DNA of 64,000 nt from SIG452 sp045638525 (GTDB taxonomy: Bacteria; Bacillota; Clostridia; UMGS1840). Both the position numbers and the translations under genes were made by a program. Each line of letters begins with the position of its first letter. Positions within the stretch are counted from its first letter, which is position 1. The notes under the pieces were generated by a model. It made no database searches and had not been told where the DNA came from. It saw only the letters and a program-made list of their open reading frames with translations. Shown here in pieces: positions 59,134-64,000 of this stretch. The DNA lies in NCBI GenBank assembly GCA_045638525.1, contig JAZUBQ010000019.1:1-64000 (forward strand). The letters are read 5' to 3'.

Positions 59134-60732
59134 ATGAAACTGCGAGAATTTTTCAAAAACTTTTTTACCAATGTCAAAGACGGAATCTCACGCTATTTCA
59201 TTGCATTTATCTGCTCGATACTGTTGTTTCTGACCATATCTTATCAAATTTTATCAGAATCAACTGCAGATGAAATCATAGTTCCTTTATGTATGACCTA
59301 CGGATTGGTGGGTCTGTTCTCGGTTATGTTAAAAAGTGTGCAAGAGTATCTTTTTGAAAAACTAAGCATTTTAATTCAAGCCATTGTATGTACCCTTGCT
59401 GCCATTGCAGGGTTCTTGCTGATTTACACGCATTACGAATCTCTCTATATGATTATGGCTTACAGCGGTATTATGATTGCACTGATTTGCTTTATCTTTT
59501 TTGTCTTAATGCGTGGCGAGAACCGTGATACGGTCTTTCCGAAGTTGGTGACATCCGCCATTTTCGTATTTGCGGTCTGCGATGTGCTGTCTATCGGACT
59601 TTCCACCTGTATCTGGGCATTTCAATCGTTGATATTTAATTTCGATGACAGTTATAAAACATACGTTGTTGTCAATCTTTTTGTATGGACAATCGGCTAC
59701 ATCAACATTTTTCTCTCTTTCATCCCTAAAAAAGATGTTCCCGCACCACAATCCAAAATATTCCGAATTTTCGTTTTGTTTGCAGGATTGCCCTTATACA
59801 TACTGTTAATTGTCATTCTTTTGGTGTATCTTGCAAAAATTGTGGTTACCTGGAATATGCCCATTGGCGAAATCAACTGGTTTGCTTCCTTTGCATCACT
59901 TTTCTTTATTTTCTTTGTATTAAGCGTACTGCAATATAAAGAAAAGTTTGCCAAACTGTTTGTGAAATTTGGCGGATATTTTTTAATTCCCGTACTGGTA
60001 ATGCAAGCGATTGCCGTGTTTGAGAGAATCAATGCATACGGCCTTACCACCCCCCGAAGTATTTCCTTAGTGTTGATTTTGATTAGTATTCTGTTTATTG
60101 GCGGAACAATCATTGCACCGAAACATTTAAACAAAATCGCTTTGGCATCCGGGATCATTGTACTGGTGGTTACGGTAACACCATTGAATGTAATTGATAT
60201 GCCGATTGCCAGCCAAACCGCCATTTTGGAAAACACCTTATTAAAAAATGATATGCTAAAGGACGGAGTGGTTACTCCAAATAAAAATGTGAACGAGGAA
60301 GATGCCGAAGCCATCCGAAGTTCCTATAACTATTTAAAATACAATGCAAACAAAGTTCCTGAGTTTATCGCAGATTCCAAAAAAGAGTTCGTCGATATTT
60401 TTGGATTCGTTGAATATCAAAACGACTCCAAATACCATTACTTTCACTATACAACAAAAGATTCTGTGGATATTTCCGGCTATGACAGTATGATAAAGGT
60501 TGTTAACAATGATGATACCATCACTTTTATGCACAACAATCAGCAATATCAAATCAACACAAAAGAGATTGCACAAGAATTATATGACCAATTTGGCACC
60601 GAACAAATTAAATTGGAACTTTATAAAGTGGATGAATCTGTGGCATTGTATTTTGATTCCCTTTCAGGAGACGCAGAAGAAAACGTAGTAACATATCATC
60701 ATTTCAACGGATATGCTTTGATAAAAAATTAA
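59134..60732 (+). CDS. DUF4153 family membrane protein
   Basis: 532 residues from the ATG at 59134, with AAAGGATG upstream. Around ten membrane helices fill residues 20-365 (FIAFICSILLFLTISYQIL at the start), and a soluble C-terminal domain of about 160 residues follows (from LENTLLKNDMLKDG). The pattern matches DUF4153, whose role is unknown; some members occur with envelope-stress genes. Monocistronic, ends in a strong terminator. Confidence 0.8.
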   Translation: MKLREFFKNFFTNVKDGISRYFIAFICSILLFLTISYQILSESTADEIIVPLCMTYGLVGLFSVMLKSVQEYLFEKLSILIQAIVCTLAAIAGFLLIYTHYESLYMIMAYSGIMIALICFIFFVLMRGENRDTVFPKLVTSAIFVFAVCDVLSIGLSTCIWAFQSLIFNFDDSYKTYVVVNLFVWTIGYINIFLSFIPKKDVPAPQSKIFRIFVLFAGLPLYILLIVILLVYLAKIVVTWNMPIGEINWFASFASLFFIFFVLSVLQYKEKFAKLFVKFGGYFLIPVLVMQAIAVFERINAYGLTTPRSISLVLILISILFIGGTIIAPKHLNKIALASGIIVLVVTVTPLNVIDMPIASQTAILENTLLKNDMLKDGVVTPNKNVNEEDAEAIRSSYNYLKYNANKVPEFIADSKKEFVDIFGFVEYQNDSKYHYFHYTTKDSVDISGYDSMIKVVNNDDTITFMHNNQQYQINTKEIAQELYDQFGTEQIKLELYKVDESVALYFDSLSGDAEENVVTYHHFNGYALIKN

Positions 60733-60743
60733 CTTCATAACAC

Positions 60744-60777
60744 AAAAAGGGTTCCGCAAATTGCGGAACCCTTTTTT
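60744..60777. terminator. Bidirectional terminator between DUF4153 gene and PFOR
   Basis: GGGTTCCGCAA (60749-60759) pairs with TTGCGGAACCC (60761-60771), A-run before, T-run after. Confidence 0.92.
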
Positions 60778-60817
60778 ATTTGTTTTGTATGGTAAGACGC
60801 AGAGAAAATGATGCAGA

Positions 60818-60926
60818 ATTCATCAACCAAGCCCGTAGGGGTTATCCGAAGCTGTACCATGTGTACAGCGAGCGATGAGGTTGGTGAATAGCAAAATCAA
60901 TTTTGCGCTCTCGTTCATTTTTCAAG
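60818..60926. repeat. Structured intergenic element, copy B
   Basis: Outer stem ATTCATCAACC (60818-60828) with GGTTGGTGAAT (60879-60889); first inner stem CCC/GGG with AA/TT (60829-60843); second inner stem GCTGTAC/GTACAGC (60851-60857 with 60863-60869), then GAGCGATGA. An extra GCAAAA/TTTTGC hairpin (60891-60906) interrupts the tail that in copy A reads straight into GCGCTCTCGTTCATTTTTC. Ends at the PFOR stop. Confidence 0.7.
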
Positions 60927-60928
60927 CC

Positions 60929-63900
60929 CTACTGATTGGCTTTGGTGAGGTAGGACTGATATCTATCCTTCGCTGCTGCCTCTGCCGCTTCAAACAATTC
61001 TTTTGCTTCTTCGGGGAATGCTCTCTGCAGAGCAGTGTAACGAACTTCAGTCTGCAAGAATTCCTGGAAGGATGCGGTAGGTTCTTTGGAATCTAAGGTG
61101 AAGGGATTTTTGCCTTCGTCTTTTAATGCGGGGTTAAAGCGATATAAGTGCCAGTAGCCACATTCCACAGCTTTCTTTTCCTGCATCTGTGCGCCGGATA
61201 AACCACCTTTGATACCATGGTTGATACAAGGAGCGTAAGCGATAATGATAGACGGGCCTTTATGTTTTTCAGCCTCTCTGAACGCTTTTAAGGTCTGTGC
61301 CTGATTTGCACCCATTGCAACCTGAGCCACATATACATAACCGTAGCTCATTGCAATCATACCCAAATCTTTTTTCTTCACTTTCTTACCGGATGCCGCA
61401 AACTGAGCAACTGCACCGATAGGAGTAGATTTGGACGCCTGTCCGCCGGTGTTGGAATACACTTCAGTATCAAATACCAACACGTTGATATCTTTGCCGG
61501 AAGCTAACACATGATCCAAACCGCCAAAGCCGATATCATACGCCCAACCGTCACCACCAAAGATCCACTGAGATCTCTTGATTAAGTCACGTTTGTTTTC
61601 TAAAATATATTTTTTGTTATCGCAATCACAGTCACAAGCTTCCAATGCAGCAACTAACGCATCCGACAATGCTCTGGTGTTTTCGCCGTCATCAAATCCA
61701 TCTACCCAAGCTTGAGCTGCCGCTTTCACGTTGTCATTTTTTGCGTTTGCAATCACATCTTTTACTTTTTCTAAAATTGCAGCTCTGGCAGTTTCACAAG
61801 CGGTATACATACCGAATCCAAATTCAGCATTATCTTCAAATAAGGAGTTTGCCCAGGCAGGACCTTGTCCCTTCTGATTGGTGGTATAAGGCATTGCCGG
61901 AGCGGAACCTGCCCAGATGGAGGAACAACCGGTCGCATTGGCAATCATCATTCTGTCACCATACAACTGAGTTACCAGTTTTGCATACGGAGTTTCACCA
62001 CAACCTGCACAAGCACCGGAGAATTCCAGATACGGAACTTCAAACTGAGAACCTTTTACGGTGTCTTTGTTCATGGGGTTTTTCTTTTCAGGCAGAGCGA
62101 TTGCGTAATCCCAGTTGGGAACTTCCACATCCACCTGACTTTCGATGGGTTCCATTACCAAAGCTTTCACTTTAGCAGGACAGTTCTTCGCACAAGCACC
62201 GCAACCGGTACAATCCAGTGCAGTAACCTGTACTCTGAATTCATAGTTATCGTAAGGTTTCAAGCCTTTTTTGGTGACAAAACCTTCCGGAGCATTCGCT
62301 TTTTCTTCTTCGGTTAACAAGAAAGGTCTGATTGCCGCATGCGGACAAACATAAGAACACTGATTACACTGAATACAGTTTTCCGGAATCCAACGGGGTA
62401 CATCTACTGCAATACCACGTTTTTCATATTTTGAAGTACCCTGCGGGAAGGTACCGTCTTCTCTGCCTTTGAATGCAGAAACGGGCAATTTATCACCTTC
62501 CTGATTGTTGATCACTTCTACAACTTCTTTTACAAATGCAGGTGCATCGTTTTCTTTGGATGCTTTCGCTTCGGAAACTGCATTTGCCCAATCTGCAGGA
62601 ACGATGATTTCACGAACTTTGTCAACACCTGCATCCACAGCGGCGTTGTTCATGTTCACAATGTCATCACCTTTTTTACCGTAGGATTTTTTGATGGCTT
62701 CTTTCATATAAGAAACAGCATCATCTAAATTCATAACATTGGCAAGTTTAAAGAATGCCGCCTGCATGATGGTGTTGATTCTGCCGCCAAGGCCAATTTC
62801 TTTTGCTAAAGAAACTGCATCAATTACATAGAATTTAATCTTCTTCTGTGCCAGATGTTTCTTCACGTTGGCAGGTAAGTTTGCCATAATTTCTTCATCG
62901 GTCCAATGGGTATTCAGTAAGAAAGTACCATTTTCTTTCACATCGGCTAACATATCATACTGACTGATATAGGAAGCTTTATGACAAGCCAAAAAGTCTG
63001 CTTTTTTAATCAGATAAGTGGAGCGGATGGGAGTATTACCAAACCGCAAGTGAGAAACGGTGATACCACCGGATTTTTTAGAGTCATAGGAGAAGTATGC
63101 CTGTGCATACATATCGGTATGGTCACCGATGATTTTGATGGAGTTTTTATTTGCACCAACGGTACCGTCTGCACCAAGACCCCAGAATTTGCAACTGATG
63201 GTTCCTTCGGGAGCCACATCTACAGGAGCGGCATCCGCTAAGGACAGATGGGTTACATCATCATTGATACCGATGGTGAAGTTGTTTTTCGGTTCTGCCT
63301 CGGATAAATTGTCTAACACAGCAATAATCTGTTCGGGATACGTGTCTTTAGAACCAAGACCATATCTTCCGCCAACAATCAGAGGTTTATTTGGTGCACT
63401 TGCATATGCTGCACAAACATCCAGATATAAAGGTTCACCCAAAGAACCGGGTTCTTTGGTTCTGTCTAATACCGCAATTTTCTTAACGGTTGCAGGAATG
63501 GCATCCAAGAAGTGTTTTACAGAGAACGGTCTGTACAAACGAACTTTCAGCATACCAACTTTTTCGCCTTTTTGGGTCAGATAGTCAATCACTTCTTCTG
63601 CCGCATCACAAACGGAACCCATTGCGATAATGATTCGTTCTGCATCTGCTGCACCGTAGTAATTGAACAAGTCATAATTTCTGCCGGTCAGTTTAGAAAT
63701 TTCTTTCATATAGTTACGGCAGATTTCGGGAACTGCATCGTAGTAACCGTTACAAGCTTCTCTTGCCTGGAAGAAAATATCAGGATTCTGAGCGGTACCA
63801 CGCAAAACGGGAGCATCCGGATTTAAGCTTCTTTCTTTGAATGCTTTCACGGCATCCAAATCGGTCAGTTTTTTCAAATCTTCATAATCTAACACTTCAA

Positions 63901-64000
63901 TTTTCTGAATTTCGTGAGAAGTTCTGAACCCGTCAAAGAAATGCAGGAACGGAACTCTGGATTTGATAGTGGTTAAATGTGCCACGGACCCCAAATCCAT
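60929..64000 (-). CDS. nifJ: Pyruvate:ferredoxin (flavodoxin) oxidoreductase, 5' end outside window
   Basis: Oxidises pyruvate to acetyl-CoA and CO2 and reduces ferredoxin. The 1023 visible residues lack roughly the first 150 of the usual 1170-1180. Seen: domain II to III region, two [4Fe-4S] motifs CIQCNQCSYVCP and CTGCGACAKNCP near residues 480-540 of the visible part, the third-cluster/TPP region ACAGCGETPYAKL and NATGCSSIWAGSAPAMPYT, then the TPP motif GGDGWAYDIGFGGLDHVL and NTGGQASKSTPIGAVAQFA. The single-chain form is typical of clostridia. Confidence 0.97.
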   Translation of the reverse strand: MDLGSVAHLTTIKSRVPFLHFFDGFRTSHEIQKIEVLDYEDLKKLTDLDAVKAFKERSLNPDAPVLRGTAQNPDIFFQAREACNGYYDAVPEICRNYMKEISKLTGRNYDLFNYYGAADAERIIIAMGSVCDAAEEVIDYLTQKGEKVGMLKVRLYRPFSVKHFLDAIPATVKKIAVLDRTKEPGSLGEPLYLDVCAAYASAPNKPLIVGGRYGLGSKDTYPEQIIAVLDNLSEAEPKNNFTIGINDDVTHLSLADAAPVDVAPEGTISCKFWGLGADGTVGANKNSIKIIGDHTDMYAQAYFSYDSKKSGGITVSHLRFGNTPIRSTYLIKKADFLACHKASYISQYDMLADVKENGTFLLNTHWTDEEIMANLPANVKKHLAQKKIKFYVIDAVSLAKEIGLGGRINTIMQAAFFKLANVMNLDDAVSYMKEAIKKSYGKKGDDIVNMNNAAVDAGVDKVREIIVPADWANAVSEAKASKENDAPAFVKEVVEVINNQEGDKLPVSAFKGREDGTFPQGTSKYEKRGIAVDVPRWIPENCIQCNQCSYVCPHAAIRPFLLTEEEKANAPEGFVTKKGLKPYDNYEFRVQVTALDCTGCGACAKNCPAKVKALVMEPIESQVDVEVPNWDYAIALPEKKNPMNKDTVKGSQFEVPYLEFSGACAGCGETPYAKLVTQLYGDRMMIANATGCSSIWAGSAPAMPYTTNQKGQGPAWANSLFEDNAEFGFGMYTACETARAAILEKVKDVIANAKNDNVKAAAQAWVDGFDDGENTRALSDALVAALEACDCDCDNKKYILENKRDLIKRSQWIFGGDGWAYDIGFGGLDHVLASGKDINVLVFDTEVYSNTGGQASKSTPIGAVAQFAASGKKVKKKDLGMIAMSYGYVYVAQVAMGANQAQTLKAFREAEKHKGPSIIIAYAPCINHGIKGGLSGAQMQEKKAVECGYWHLYRFNPALKDEGKNPFTLDSKEPTASFQEFLQTEVRYTALQRAFPEEAKELFEAAEAAAKDRYQSYLTKANQ

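Noticed and set aside
60818..60926. Hammerhead or other known self-cleaving ribozyme in the intergenic elements
   Set aside because: The GATGAG string recalls the hammerhead core, but CUGAUGA with a matching GAAA partner is absent in both copies.

Overview
The window comes from a low-GC, anaerobic, endospore-forming member of the Bacillota, most likely class Clostridia. The signs are a complete spoIIIAA-AH operon, a spoIVFA-spoIVFB pair and spoIVB, pyruvate:ferredoxin oxidoreductase as the pyruvate enzyme, clostridial-type LexA boxes, a Prp-processed L27, and AT-rich DNA with strong Shine-Dalgarno sites and many TTGACA-17-TATAAT promoters. I see no rRNA, tRNA, CRISPR array, transposase or integrase.

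Layout. 1-6 kb (minus strand): the start of a second recG-like gene cut by the window edge, cysS, a membrane glycosyltransferase fused to serine acetyltransferase, and recG. 6-13 kb (minus): yloV/yloU, an amino-acid ABC transporter with an AraC regulator next to it, maf, and an esterase. 13-20 kb (plus): the spoIIIA operon, followed directly by a small charged protein, a stand-alone P22-type phage portal-like protein and a DUF2508 protein. 20-37.6 kb (minus): mgtC, then a tightly packed 13-gene run (tsaC, rimI, tsaD, two M16 peptidases, lgt, dprA, topA, trmFO, a radical SAM protein, an alanine racemase-like gene, rmuC, pncB). 37.8-40.5 kb: spoIVFA-spoIVFB, then the divergent SOS pair of a YneA-like LysM protein and lexA. 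40.5-43 kb: a ClC antiporter and the L21-Prp-L27 operon with its leader. 43-51.4 kb: carbohydrate and accessory genes (tandem PHP-domain proteins, ferredoxin-type aldo/keto reductase, a secreted orphan, a small HTH protein, spoIVB, GH127 arabinofuranosidase with its AraC regulator). 51.4-64 kb: dus, valS, rpsT with a structured leader, glutaminase between two gene remnants, a second aldo/keto reductase, a LUD protein, a DUF4153 membrane protein and most of PFOR.

How the genes fit together. Many genes serve translation and tRNA quality (cysS, valS, dus, trmFO, tsaC, tsaD, rimI, L21, L27, S20). Sporulation genes are spread over three loci that cover the engulfment-stage feeding channel (SpoIIIA) and the sigma-K checkpoint (SpoIVB, SpoIVFA, SpoIVFB). 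Metabolic genes point to an amino-acid- and plant-glycan-using fermenter.

Most interesting points: (1) a lone portal-like gene attached to the spoIIIA operon with no other phage gene near it; (2) the glycosyltransferase-CysE fusion, which carries an internal ribosome binding site and TTG start exactly where CysE should begin; (3) a small family of structured intergenic elements with compensatory base changes next to terminators; (4) an abrupt composition change inside cysS next to a second recG start, meaning recombination or an assembly join; (5) three gene remnants (PHP protein, amidohydrolase, xanthine phosphoribosyltransferase) in short intergenic gaps.
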